From Myotis daubentonii (taxonomy: Eukaryota > Chordata > Mammalia > Chiroptera > Vespertilionidae), in NCBI RefSeq assembly GCF_963259705.1, contig NC_081842.1, positions 34,375,796-34,439,795 of the forward strand: a DNA stretch of 64,000 nucleotides, written 5' to 3'. A model generated the notes under the pieces. The model had not been told where the DNA came from. It searched no databases and worked only from the letters and a program-made list of their open reading frames with translations. Shown in pieces: positions 12,395 through 23,586 of the stretch (the stretch's first letter is position 1; every line of letters begins with the position of its first letter). The translations under genes and the position numbers were made by a program.

Positions 12395-12640
12395 TTAAGC
12401 AGATATTTATTGAACCCCCAGACACTATGCTTAGGTCCAAGGAGATGCTGATAAGCAAAAGCGATGTGCTATCTGCTCACAGGGACACGATAACTGACTG
12501 GAGAGAACACAGCAAAGAAACAGTTATACAAACAGAGGCACAATCTCACTGTAACAGGTGCTGCAGGAGGAAGAGGCAGGTGAGAGTATATTTTAGGAGG
12601 ATTGAACCTGTCACAAAGGTCTGGGAATACTACTGTGAAA
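12395..12640 (-). mobile_element. L2 LINE 3' fragment
   Basis: Antisense L2 3' end: 'gatatttattgaacccccag' (from the tail AATAAATATTTG) followed by the 'acagttatacaaacagag' and 'gcaggaggaagaggcaggtg' blocks. The frame across 12337-12672 comes from this repeat. Confidence 0.65.
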
Positions 12641-14259
12641 AGGTAAAAATTGAACTAAAATCGGAAAGATAAAAAGGAGTTAACGAGGCAAAGTGGGAAG
12701 TGAAGAGCCATTATCATCATCAGCAGCAGCAGCACTACCATCACCATTATAAAGTGTTCATCTCTTTTAATTATTTGTATAGAGAAGTAAAAGCCACCCC
12801 CAAAATGAATTAATTGAGTGTTGCTGTGCATCACATCCTTGGCTCCTTCTACCTTTCCCATTGCACAGTCCTGCCTTTGGTCACTTCTGAAGCCACTGGT
12901 CATCAGTGGTACTGACGAGGCTGTTATTCATCTTTGGTTTCTTCATTACTCTGTTGGAATGAGGTTGATAGATGTTCATTCACTATTGGACACACTGTTC
13001 AACCAATTAAAAATCTCTCTATCCTTCAGCAGAGCCACATCAATCACTCTCTGTCCACATCGCCAACTCCAGATGTTCCTAGCATTGTTATCAGGCCACC
13101 TGTCTTTCCTTGCACTAAACCGAAACTGGGAGGCATGGTTGGATCGGCGGTGTGTATTCTTAATGGCTCCTTCTAACCAGGGCAGATGAGCCCTGCGTAT
13201 GGGCGGACGGTGGCAAGCATGCACAATAGCAGTTGTTCATCTACCGTGAAATGTCTGTAGAACTTAGTGACTTGATAATTCAGTTCTTACCATGTTTTCT
13301 GTGCTCAGAGATGCTTTGCTTGTGACTAATGTCCTTATTACAGTTTGAATGAAGAAAAAAGGGAAACTGGGAGCAGATGACAGCTTTCTCCAAGCGCTGA
13401 AAGAATATCCTTTCCCCTTTTTTATCTCCTTGTAATCATCTAAATATGTTCCCAAACATCCTTCTTTACGTAGTAGATCCTTTGAGATCCTACCTAGTTT
13501 ATACTTAATTGGATTAGCATTTAGTGATTTGCTAATTTAGTTACATAAATTGATGATCTTATTTTCTATGTAATTATATCTAATGCTTTTTCACCGGAAA
13601 ATTGATTATTTATTTTACACAGACATAAGTTCAAAGGAACCTAGAATTGCCTAAGTTGCATCAGTGATGAGAACAGAATGTGTTGAGGAAAAAAAGAATT
13701 TTAAAGACCTCTTGTCTTATAGATGAGAGTGTATGATTTGCCACAGATCACATGGCAAGCATTTGTGGAAATATCCAAGCATCAGGTGTTTGGATGTAAT
13801 GTGACATGGGTATTGGTGGCCCATTACCTAGTGCCAGGAAACAGCTTCTCCAGAAAAGGAAACAAACAAACAAACAAACAAACAAAAACCTGTCAGGTCA
13901 GATTTCTGTTTCTTCATTTACTTTTGCCAAAGGAACTTTTGACAGAGCAATTGTAGACACATTCACTTCATAGATGGGGAAATTGAGACCCAAGAGTGTG
14001 TACTTGATCTGCAGCCAGGGCACTGAATTTAATCAAAGCTCACCTGGTATTTACCAAATGCCCCTCTAAAAGAGGCATTGTGGTAGGCAGTGGGTTATGA
14101 AGATAATGATAAGGATTTGCTTTCTGATGATTGACGTGTTGTTTTCCTAATTCCCAGCCAGCAGAAGGAACAGAGGAAGGTTTTGTACCCATCCATTCAT
14201 TACAAGCTGATCTCAGATTAAGGGAACCCTCTTAAATTCCTTTCATTTTTTTTTCTCAT
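12641..14259. other. spacer with short simple repeats
   Basis: Small trinucleotide stretch (CATCAT/CAGCAG) near 12714-12745 and (CAAA)n at 13859-13887. Open frames at 12818-13189 overlap on both strands and show no domain. Confidence 0.5.
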
Positions 14260-14660
14260 TTTTCTTAAGATCAACTTTAAAATCCTCAATCTACCAAGTC
14301 TTCCACAGCTGGTGCTTCCTTCCTGGCAATTCTGACCTCTCTCTCTAGCTCCTGTCAGGGCTCTCATATGCTGTTGCCTCTACATGAATGTACTTAATGT
14401 AAATACTCTACATTAAGTCTGATTTATCACATTATAGCATCTTTTAATGAGGTATTTATAGTCAAAGATATAATAATATATTTATTTATATGAACATTTA
14501 CACAAGATCTGTCTTCAACTCTGGAAGATAATTAATTTCCATGAAACAGGGACCATTTCTTTTTATTCAATATATCACCTGAGCACATAGAACAAAGCCT
14601 GGTGTACATAGGAGACACTCACCAATTAGTTGGTAAATGTCTGAATAAGTGAATGAATTT
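14260..14660 (+). mobile_element. L2 LINE 3' end
   Basis: A sense L2 3' UTR that finishes 'ccatgaaacagggaccattt' ... 'gagcacatagaacaaagcct' ... 'ataagtgaatgaa'. Diverged and non-coding. Confidence 0.65.
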
Positions 14661-14764
14661 TTCTAAGAATTACTTGTCCCTGCTCTGCTTGGTTGGCAAG
14701 GGAGTGTCCCAATCTAATCCCAAAAGAATGTTTTCTTATAACCCTTTCCAAATCCTTTTGGAGA

Positions 14765-14900
14765 TATTTTTTCATGCACTCATTCATTGACACTCATGTA
14801 CTTGTTACCTACTGCATAAGGCTGGGTACCTAAAAAACAAATAATACACCATTTGTTCCAAAACAATTCACAGTCTTGTTATTTAAGGAATATTCTTAGG
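14765..14900 (-). mobile_element. L2 LINE 3' fragment
   Basis: An antisense L2 tail: 'cattcattgacactcatgta' and 'caattcacagtcttgtta' match the CATTCA... and AGCTCACAGTCT blocks. Confidence 0.5.
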
Positions 14901-16205
14901 GTATGAGCAAGTATTAGGGTATGATGTGAAGTCTATAAAACAAAATAAAATCTTCCTTGAAAACATATATTGAAGAGCCTAAAAACATATTATTTGTTGA
15001 TATATCACTGATCTGGAAATAACTGCATTGTTTTCCTTTGTTTTAAAAACCAGGAAACATTCCACCCAGAAGGGAGCAGGTAATAGGAAATTTCAAGCAC
15101 AGAAGAAAACTGTTTATGCCTTAGATTTACCGTTGCTGCTGACTTTTCTATTTTCATAGGCAAGCATTCAATCTAGTCACATAGGAAAAGTAGAAATTCT
15201 AATGGAGAAAATGGTATCTAGCTAGTATGTACAGATCAATTTTTGACTCTTAGTGACTGTTCCTGGGGCAACAATACAAGTTATCCTCATGTAAGAAGAA
15301 ATGGGTTGGATATTTCATCTCTATATAAACATTGGCTATTTGTCTTCTCATATCTAAATGAGGGAGGGAGAACGAGAAAAGGAAAAATGTGAGGAAATGG
15401 CCTCATGGTGACTGCCTACATATTAGCAAAATATCCAGATGTAATATTTAAAAAATCACCTTTTTCTATAAAATCACCCATTAAGTGAAAACAGCTTAAC
15501 CACAGCCTTTATGCTTTTTACTTTTCATTTGGAGTATTTAGCTATGTAAAAACGTCTACTTATTTATAATCATGCCATAATATCATAACTCTAGAAAGCG
15601 TGTTTAAAACAGTAGTAACACGACGTTGGAATATCAACATAGAGTCTGAGAAGTAATCCAAATTCTACTCAATGCAGGTCTTAAAGACTTTTTCTGTTTG
15701 AATATATCATAGCTAGATAAATTTCTATTTTTTACTAATAACAATATTATCCAATATTTGAATTATCTTTGAAAATTTACTAAATATGTTTTTAAAGAAG
15801 TTTTTAAATATGTTTTTTCAATGAATTCTTACAATAATTCTCTAAAGGATATAAAAAGAAATAGGAAAATGCTATCTTGATTGATGTGACAAAAATTAAT
15901 AGACATTAAAGTAGGAACTCACATTCAGATTTGCAGATGTAAAGTCTTATTCTCCAGATATAATAAATTTAAGTCATGTTCATTTAATATATATTTAGAT
16001 AGAGGTTAGTTTCAGAAACATAGTATATAAACTCTTAGGACACACTTGCATTCAGATTCTGCTGTTGCTAACATTGCCCCTAATTCACACTAGCATCTGT
16101 CCATCTGGAAATACTGTATTAGTAATGAAGGCTTCAGAACATGGCTAATAAATACTTATTTTGTGTATATAACTTAATTTGGTGCCATTCTTCTTAGTAT
16201 TCAAG
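14901..16205. other. spacer, nothing recognised
   Basis: AT-rich, no repeat or gene identified. Confidence 0.5.
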
Positions 16206-16206
16206 G

Positions 16207-16236
16207 CACACACACACACACACTATATATATATAA
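16207..16236. repeat. (CA)n then (TA)n at a Helibat start
   Basis: A short (CA)8 run passes into (TA)6 where the Helibat 5' end should begin. The TA part probably grew from the TATATAA of the element's own terminus. Confidence 0.8.
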
Positions 16237-16401
16237 AATAAAGAGCTAATATGCTAATTAGACCAAACAGCAGAATGACTGGACAATTTTCCGGATGAAG
16301 CCGGAGCTGCAAGGGCCAGCCGAGGCTGTGAGGGGCTGCGTGGGCCGACTGAAGCTGCGAGGGCCGAGCCCCTTGCAGAATTTCATGTATCGGGCCTCTA
16401 G
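16224..16401 (+). mobile_element. Helibat, short deletion derivative
   Basis: The 5' block AATATGCTAATTAGACC follows the TA tract, a short GC-rich core has three 'gaggcc/gagggcc' units, and the 3' end is CATGTATCGGGCCTCTAG at 16401. At 178 bp it is the shortest two-ended copy here. The exact start is blurred by the microsatellite. Confidence 0.85.
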
Positions 16402-16805
16402 GATAACTGTAAATATAAATATACCATGTCCACAAGGAATTGACATTGGCATCAATTAGTATCTGCCAGTCTTTAGAAATACTTTGAAAGTTAGAGGTGA
16501 TGTGATAATCTAGTGTTTTTCTATGTAGGTAATAATATTTTTGTTCACTTAATTTAAAATAATTTTATTAGCATTTAATGCTCAGCTTTTAATTTCATAT
16601 AAGTTGAAACCTACTCTTAAAATGAATTTTACATGGCTATACATAGGTTACCTATTCCACATATGTTATTATATGTGAGTGTCTAGGAGTGGAGAGTTAA
16701 GTTAGCTGAAACATACTCCTTTCACAAAAATGAAGAGAAATGTGGTAATTTAATTATAGTTATAGAGGGCAAAGTTTGTGGAACAAGGTACAGTATACAT
16801 AAGTA
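16402..16805. other. spacer, nothing recognised
   Basis: AT-rich DNA up to the GATA array. Confidence 0.5.
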
Positions 16806-16854
16806 AATAGATAGATGGTGATGATAGATAGGTAGATAGATAGATAGATAGATC

Positions 16855-16904
<50 letters not shown>

Positions 16905-16909
16905 GGATA
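16806..16909. repeat. (GATA)n microsatellite
   Basis: A GATA array whose last 12 or so units are uninterrupted, so it is likely variable in length between individuals. Confidence 0.96.
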
Positions 16910-17049
16910 CTGATGCATGCAAAGTAGTAGTGGTAGTGAAAAAGTGTCAGAATTCCAGCTTATTCACATGCTTTGATATTTTTCACAAAGTACTATAGAT
17001 ATACTTGTAGTACATTTATATCATCTTCTGAGGGAGTGACACAGCCACT

Positions 17050-17185
17050 GAAAAATGACAAACTTTGGCCTCAGACCTGTTTCTGATCCCCAGCTCCTTG
17101 TTCATTATCTGTGAAATTTTAAAGAGCTTTTCACCCCTTCTGTAAAATAAGTCTATGGTTTCCTGGAATAATGGAGGAGATGACA
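17050..17185 (-). mobile_element. MIR SINE fragment
   Basis: Antisense MIR landmarks: 'actttggcctcagacctgtt', then 'cattatctgtgaaatttta', then 'cttctgtaaaataagtc'. Confidence 0.6.
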
Positions 17186-17515
17186 TTATTATTTGCATAT
17201 GCTCACACATTGTGCTGTGGTGCCCAGCAAAGTGTATGTCCCATACCCAGTACTTAAAATGTATGAAAATGCAGTCATTTGTCTACTTAAAAGGCAAGGA
17301 AGAAGCTAGCATTCTTATAGCAGTAGCAAATTGGAGGATCTCTTCACATTATAAGATATGAACTATAAAACTTGAAGATACAAAAATTATTTATAATATA
17401 ACCCCTCACATATTGGCTAATTTATCTATTGTAACTCAAGTTACCTAGAAGTAGAGCCTAAGGTGGAAAATTCTTGGGCAGTTGAGTACTGGGAGATTGC
17501 TCATGCAAGAAATGG
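17186..17515. other. spacer, nothing recognised
   Basis: Unique-looking DNA left of a hAT MITE. Confidence 0.45.
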
Positions 17516-17523
17516 AACTAGGG

Positions 17524-17729
17524 CCATGGTCGGCAAACTGCGGCTCGCGAACCACATGCGGCTCTTTGGCCCCTTGAGTGTGGCTCTTCCTAAGCCTTAG
17601 GAGTACCCTAATTAAGTTAATAACACTGTACCTACCTATATAGTTTAAGTTTAAAAAATTTGGCTCTCAAAAGAAATTTCAATCGTTGCAGTGTTTGGCT
17701 TTGTTGACTAATGAGTTTGCCGACCACTG
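17524..17729. mobile_element. hAT-type MITE with intact target duplication
   Basis: A 206-bp non-autonomous hAT. The ends are inverted copies of CAGTGGTCGGCAAACT (left copy CCATGGTCGGCAAACT), next to GCGGCTCGCGAACC and its partners. A perfect 8-bp target duplication AACTAGGG lies at 17516-17523 and 17730-17737. No transposase; it must have been moved by an element elsewhere. Confidence 0.9.
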
Positions 17730-17737
17730 AACTAGGG

Positions 17738-18685
17738 AAGCAGGGTAGCCGAGGAGATAAAGCTCATAAGCAAAGTGGTCCTAGTGGGATCTGAACTTCA
17801 ACTAGATCCTATAGATAGCCCTGGAACACAAGTTACCCCAAAGAGCTGGTCCCACCTTGAGGTGGGGGTGGTTGTCCTTTTGTCCAACATGTTCTTCATG
17901 GGGGAGGGGCATGCCAGCGGTGTAATATATAATCTCCTGAATAAGGTGGCACCTGACTGCCCAAAGGCAATTCTCCAAAGAAAGGTGAAGTCGTGACCAT
18001 TAGCAGACAATACTCATTGCAAATAAGAGGAGCTCTCTGGCCTGATAAGGGAATTTTGGCAAAGCTACCACAGCAGCCACAGTGGTACATCCTCTCATTA
18101 TACTATACTCTATCACATATGTCAGCCATAGGAAGAGACACATAGGATGAAGTCTGGGAGAGTTCCAAATGAGAAACTTCCATCATTCTAACAGATGAGC
18201 TACCCAACCAGAAAACTCAGATGAGCCTTTTGCGTCCAGCATTTTATTGGGGCTTTTTCATCTGGTCATTATTGATTTAATTATCACCAACAACATTGAA
18301 CTCATTCTTCAACTTCCCTCTTCTCCCTGAAGATAAATAGAGATATGTGGCTCAAAAACATGGGTTTGGTCTTTCTAGTATGGTCAATCCCCAATGCTAA
18401 ATCTCCTTGTTAACATGAACTATCAGGTGCGGATCATGAGACCCTCCATGAGTCACCTAACTCTTAGGAAAAACTCTAAGGTCTGAGGGAAGAGGGAACA
18501 TAAATACAAATACATTTCTATTACTCGGGGAATTCCATAGGTTTAAAGGAGCCAAGGCAAAGACCAGACCCCTCCTGAAGTGTGGTCATGTTCTTTAGTA
18601 CACATATGTGGTAATTCCATTCTTTTAATACCTTAGCCAATAAAGAAATTAAAAAAAAAAACAGTCTGCATTTTATTATGATAGA
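17738..18685. other. unrecognised sequence ending in AATAAA and an A run
   Basis: Less AT-rich than the surroundings. It ends with AATAAA at 18639-18644 and an A run at 18651-18661, like the 3' end of a retrotransposed transcript. I found no coding frame and no clear target duplication, so the origin is open: retrocopy, LTR-type repeat or chance. Confidence 0.3.
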
Positions 18686-19063
18686 CTAGAGGTCTGGTGC
18701 ATGATATTCATGTACTTGGAGGGGTCCCTTAGCCTGGCCTGTGTCCTCTCCCAGTCTGGGATCCCGTGGGGGATGTCTGAATGATGGTATCCCTCTGGCG
18801 GTCCAGGGCTCTTGCAGTCCAGGACCTCTCGCTCCTTACCACCCACCTGCAGCAGAAGCAGGGGAGGCTTCCTCCACTGCTGCTATACTTGCCAGCTGTG
18901 AGCCTGGCTTCTGGCTGAGCAGTGCTCTCCCTGTGGGAGCGCACTGACCACCAGGGGGCAGCTCCTGCATTGAGCATCTGCCCCCTGGTGGTCAGTGAAC
19001 ATCATAGCGACAGGTTGTTCTGCCTTTTGGTCAATTTGCATATTACACTTTTATTATATAGGA
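18686..19063 (-). mobile_element. Helibat, complete ends
   Basis: The 3' CTAG is at 18686 after A and the 5' end (complement TCCTATATAATAAAAG) is at 19063 before T. The 3' hairpin is CATGATATTCATG. It contains a 20-bp inverted pair of CTCF-core-like motifs and an octamer ATTTGCAT at 19034-19041 near the 5' end. Non-coding. Confidence 0.93.
18942..18997. promoter_or_regulatory. inverted pair of CTCF-core-like motifs
   Basis: CACTGACCACCAGGGGGCAG at 18942-18961 is matched by its perfect reverse complement at 18978-18997, with a 16-bp loop. Each arm holds CCACCAGGGGGCAG, a close fit to the CTCF core. Function is inferred from sequence only. Confidence 0.55.
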
Positions 19064-20008
19064 TGAATTGCTCAATGGTTTATTGGGCCTGACTTCTCAC
19101 AAAGACTCTAAATTAAATTTAGTCTACTACAAATTAGCCCAAAGGCTTAGATCCTCTCTCCTAAATTTTACTCTTTATGAATGTGATCGAACCTAACTCT
19201 GCAGTTCTCATAAATGAAGGGTCAGAAGAAACTCCCAAGTTTCTATACAGGCGAGGCTTTGGTAGCAATACAGTTGGAAAAGTGGTGGATTTGTGTTTAC
19301 CTCTGAACACTACATTTGTAGATCAAGGCTACTGTTGAGTAAGATTGCTTATCTATTTGGAGAAGTATGGATAGGATCAAAGAGAGGCTACTTGAGACAA
19401 TACAGGGGCTATTCCTTGGTGCTGTCCCTGAGTATAGAGAAGCTAGGTTGTTTATGGCCTGTGTTTGCAAAACTTGTGAAGTCATGATATGCATCTAGCA
19501 TGATCAATTGTTTTGAATGAAAAAATAAAAGCAAATCTGTTCAAATGCATGCATATGTCTTGTTTGCATATCTGTGGCATCTTCTGTGTGCTTGATGCCA
19601 TCATATATATGCAGTTAGAATACTTGGTCATCTCTCTGGCGTACTCAAAAGTTCTGGTATGCAGATTGATTTCCGCTGGCTGCATTCCCTGTTTTAACAC
19701 CTAATTGGATGTATGGTCATCTTTTCTTGGTCATACTCTAGGGTATGCTTTCTTTACTTTTTTCTTTATTTATCTATTTCCTTTCTTTTTATTTATTTCT
19801 CTAGGGAACTAAAAATGCTATACTGCAGAAAGAAATCCCTTAGGTAGACTATTTTTATTTTATGCCTAATTTGCTCTAGTTAATCAATGACTAAAAACTG
19901 AAAATATGAGGTGAAGAACCTTCTATTGATTTAAATATGCCAATTGTCTTAAAAAAATGGTTTTCTCATTTTTTAACCTACTCATTTTTTTTTTTTTTTG
20001 CTATAATT
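19064..20008. other. spacer, nothing recognised
   Basis: AT-rich, with a T run near 19986-19999. Confidence 0.5.
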
Positions 20009-20022
20009 TAGAAAACAAATTT

Positions 20023-20058
20023 ATCGCTTCTCGGCCTTTTGGCTAAGATCAAGTGTAG
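20023..20058 (+). pseudogene. U2 snRNA 5'-end retropseudogene, tailless
   Basis: These 36 bp equal the first 36 bases of U2 spliceosomal RNA (begins ATCGCTTCTCGGCCTTTTGG). The rest of U2 is absent and no A tail follows. A perfect 14-bp duplication TAGAAAACAAATTT flanks it (20009-20022 and 20056-20069, overlapping the last three U2 bases). The nick context TT/AGAAAA resembles the L1 endonuclease site. It is an L1-mediated insertion of a U2 fragment, not a working gene. Confidence 0.92.
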
Positions 20059-20204
20059 AAAACAAATTTTGTGTAAAGTCACAGTGCAAAATAAGAAGGT
20101 GATTTATGGCCTGCTTGATTTACAAAATAATTTTTCTTTATGATCTAATAGTTTAAAGTATTATTGAAAAGTTAAGTGGTAGGAGCCCCGTTGGCCCTGG
20201 ATGG

Positions 20205-20290
20205 GTCAGTTTGCCCTCAGTTTCCTCATCTATAAAGTGCGAAGATTGACCCAGCTGGTGATCTCTAAGGATCCCTTCTAATTGTAATAC
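20205..20290 (-). mobile_element. MIR-family SINE fragment (MIR3-like)
   Basis: Antisense MIR core: 'gccctcagtttcctcatcta' then 'ctggtgatctctaaggatcc'. Confidence 0.7.
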
Positions 20291-20592
20291 ACGGTTTATA
20301 TTGAGTTGCATTACTTGAGAATTTGGCATGTTGTGGACAAATTTAATTAATGTAGACATAACTTGAATGTAAATAATGAAGCCATAACTTCTGATTTAAT
20401 TAGTTAGAAAGATCTTGTCTCCAAAATAGAAGCTCAACTTCCCAGTTTGAAACAATACCAGTGCTCCTTATTCCACAAGTAAGACACCATTCCCTTAAAT
20501 AGTACTTCTACTCTAAAAATTAATTGATAGTAACATGTACATTGAAAACATTTATCTTCCAATAAAATATGATTATAACCCATTATACATGG

Positions 20593-20912
20593 CTAGAGGC
20601 CTTGTGCATGGATTTGTGCACCAGTGGGGTTCCTTGGCCTGTGGGCATCGGGCTGAAACCGGCTCTCTGACATTCCCCGAGAGGTCCTGGAGGGTGCAGG
20701 CCAGACCTAGGGACCCCACCAGTGATCAGGCTGGGGAGGGACCACAGGAGGGCTCCAGGGCATGTCTGGCCAGTCTTGCCCAGTCCCGATTGGCCGGATC
20801 CCAGCAGCCAGTTAACCTACCGCTTGGAGCGTCTGCCCCCTGGTGGTCAGTGTGTATCACAGAACAGTTGAATGGTCAGACACTTAGCATATTATGCTTT
20901 TATTATATAGGA
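20593..20912 (-). mobile_element. Helibat, complete ends
   Basis: The 3' CTAG is at 20593 and the 5' end (complement TCCTATATAATAAAAGC) is at 20912 before T. One CTCF-core-like motif lies near the 5' third. The base before CTAG is G, not A, so the first flank base has mutated or the insertion was atypical. Confidence 0.9.
20833..20846 (-). promoter_or_regulatory. CTCF-core-like motif in Helibat
   Basis: CTGCCCCCTGGTGG, same motif and direction as in the other Helibats. Confidence 0.5.
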
Positions 20913-22869
20913 TACCATTGTGCCATGATGACCAGTACATATTAACTAGCAACAGAATGAAGTGTTCCTTGGTTATCTGATTTTTCTGGGAAATACTCCC
21001 ATTCTAAAAAGGTAACTATATTACAACAAAATTTTCATAAGCTATATCATTATCTACCAAGAAGTGTTTCTGGTAAATTTTGTGTATCTTTGTTGCAGAT
21101 AGCAGTGCTTGAACTAAGCAAATTTAATGAAGTCTGTCCCCAGTCTACTGCTCTATGCTTTTCCTTCCACTCTGATCAGAAATTTGTCCAGCTGGAACTT
21201 TGAAGTAGATTCTGTCATTCCATCAGAGGCTTCTTCCAGAATGTGGAACCTGCCCTGCCCTAACTTGCCCGGTACCAAAGCAGCCCTCCTTACCCATTGT
21301 CCTTCACCTAAGCACACCTCTTCTCACCCTCCATCCCTTGTAACCCCGATCATTATTTTGAATTATCTGATCAAGTCTATTTCACAGTGTCCAGGCCTTG
21401 CAACTTTATTTCACTCCGTATTTAATGTTTCTTTTTTGTTTTTTTTTCTTTTTTTATCACCACAACAACACTTTTTTTCATACCTTAGACCATGCCCCTA
21501 TGCTTCCTGTATTTGTTTTAAATTCAGGTAATGATGTTTCTGGTGAGTGTGTCACTGGATTGCCTCTTCAAATTGGAGGTTACTCAACTAAGATAGAAAA
21601 CTCATTTCCTTGGCATAATCAGAGTATTATATTTTGTACTTGACAAAACTTAACAAAACATTAGCTTACAGATTGAGTGGGATTTGTCAATTTTCTAAGA
21701 ACTAGAAAACAGTTTGGTACAAGTATACCAGTTTGGTAGCGGTGAATATGTACCAAATTAATTTTATATCTATTGAGAATTCGAAATGCTCTTTTGTGCC
21801 TCGAAGGAATCATTAGACACACTAATTATTGTTGTACACTGCAGAAATAGCAGTTAGTAGAGGTGTCTTTAGATAGAAGAGCAGATAAATCAACTTCCCT
21901 GTAGTTAATTCTTTAGATTGTGCATAATCCTTTATGCAAATGTAGGTCTTCCTGAAATTTACATTAAGGTCTAAACTCCAACAGAGTCATGATGCCAGGA
22001 AGAAAATTCAAAGACAAAAAAGTTCTTTGTAATGTACTTGACCCTAGGATCATTAGAATGATAATAACTTGGCTGACTGGAGAAAGAACAGTGCTTTAGA
22101 AATATTTTAGCTATTGTCTTTGGAGCAAATATCACAGTAAACATAATAGTTTCAGAAAAACATGTTTCAAAAAACAACTAGGAGGCCAGGTGTTTGACCA
22201 TGTGACAAATATGTTTCTTGAAACTGTGAGTTCTGGTTACAAACTATAACAGGTATAGGTTTGAATTTCAAAATATGATTCCAGGGTGAGCAGATTAGGA
22301 CCATAACTGTATTAGGACAACACTAGCTATAATGATGTTTTGTGTAAGGACAGACTGTTTGCTTTTGGAAAAGAAATAACTTCCATGATCCAGTTTCAAA
22401 TGGCCTTAATATTCTGCATTTACCTTTGCTGCTTGCTAAGGAGGATCAGAGAGTATGTTTATCACTTATTCAATATACATAATTTAAGACATGGTGATCA
22501 TAATTTGATTTAATCTAATGTTTATTGATTTTCTAGTTCTTAACAAGGTAGCTTTACTTTAATCCTTTATTTGCTATATATTTTTTTAAAAGTAAAAGCA
22601 TGTAAGCATAACTATCACTTTTCCACAAATTCAGCCATGTTGTATTCATTTACCAGATTCAGTCAAACAGGCCTTAAGTTGCCTCTGAGAGTCTGATGTA
22701 GTAAGAATTAGACACTGATAAGACAAAGCCTTCTGCCAAAGTATAGACAGTCTAGATAACAAACTAACAGTTTTGTTGTATTCAGGAAAGGGAGAGCATA
22801 TCATTTAAAGGTAACAACAGAAGGAAAGTCATGAGAGTGTAATAGTTTAATGAGATTTGGGAATAATAT
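20913..22869. other. spacer, nothing recognised
   Basis: About 2 kb. A pyrimidine-rich, less AT-rich stretch at 21130-21480 keeps a 134-codon frame open (21127-21531), but I see no domain, and the composition alone can explain it. Confidence 0.5.
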
Positions 22870-23105
22870 ATAATAGTTACTAAGCACCGTTCCCGGCACT
22901 ATGTAAAAGCGTTACATATATTATATAACATGAGTCTCACAACCACCCTTCAAGTCAATTTTACTTTCCCTATTTTGCAGATAAGAAGCTGTGGATTCAG
23001 GGGTTAAATAACTTGTCCAAATTGACACATCTAGTAAATCATGGAGCAGAGATGTGAATCCTGTTCTGACTCCAAGTCCTGTGCTGTTAGAACACTGTGT
23101 TTTAG
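22870..23105 (+). mobile_element. MIR SINE, near full length
   Basis: Sense MIR: 'cggcactatgtaaaagcgtt', 'tgagtctcacaaccaccctt', 'ctattttgcagataagaagc', 'aataacttgtccaaattgac', then 'aatcctgttctgactccaag'. The best-preserved MIR in the window. Confidence 0.85.
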
Positions 23106-23336
23106 TGCAAGTGGTTTGGCACAGCTGGAGAACATGGTTCTGGGAAAAGTTGCAGAATCACAATCTCTTCTAGGCTGGTGAAGGCCTTGGTGACGATAAA
23201 CACTATATTTGTATTTTTCTTAGGCTCAAAATTTCATTCATGAATGTACACTATTTCTAGGATTATGGTGATATCAAATATCTCTCCTGAGGAGCAAATA
23301 ACTAATGATCTTGATGTCTTAAAGATTTGTATTCTT

Positions 23337-23586
23337 TTTTTGTAAATCCTCACCCAAATATATTTGGGTAAATCCTCACCCAAATATATGATTTTGAGAG
23401 AGAAAGGAATGGAAAGAGAGAAAAATCTCAATGTGAGGGAGAAACATCAATTGATTACCTTCTGTATATACCTCAAGCAGAAATCGAACCTCCAACCTAG
23501 ATACATACCTTTGACTGGGAATCGAACCTGCGACCCTTTGGTCCACAGGCTGATGCTCCATCCATTGAGTGAAACTGGCCAGGGCT
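23337..23586 (-). mobile_element. VES SINE with duplicated extra sequence in the tail
   Basis: A minus-strand VES with its head at 23586. The 14-bp target duplication AGATTTGTATTCTT lies at 23323-23336 and 23587-23600. Between the T-rich tail and the SINE body lies a 26-bp unit present about twice (23342-23367 and 23368-23389). It is not part of VES, yet it is inside the duplicated target, so it arrived with the SINE or grew afterwards. Confidence 0.88.
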
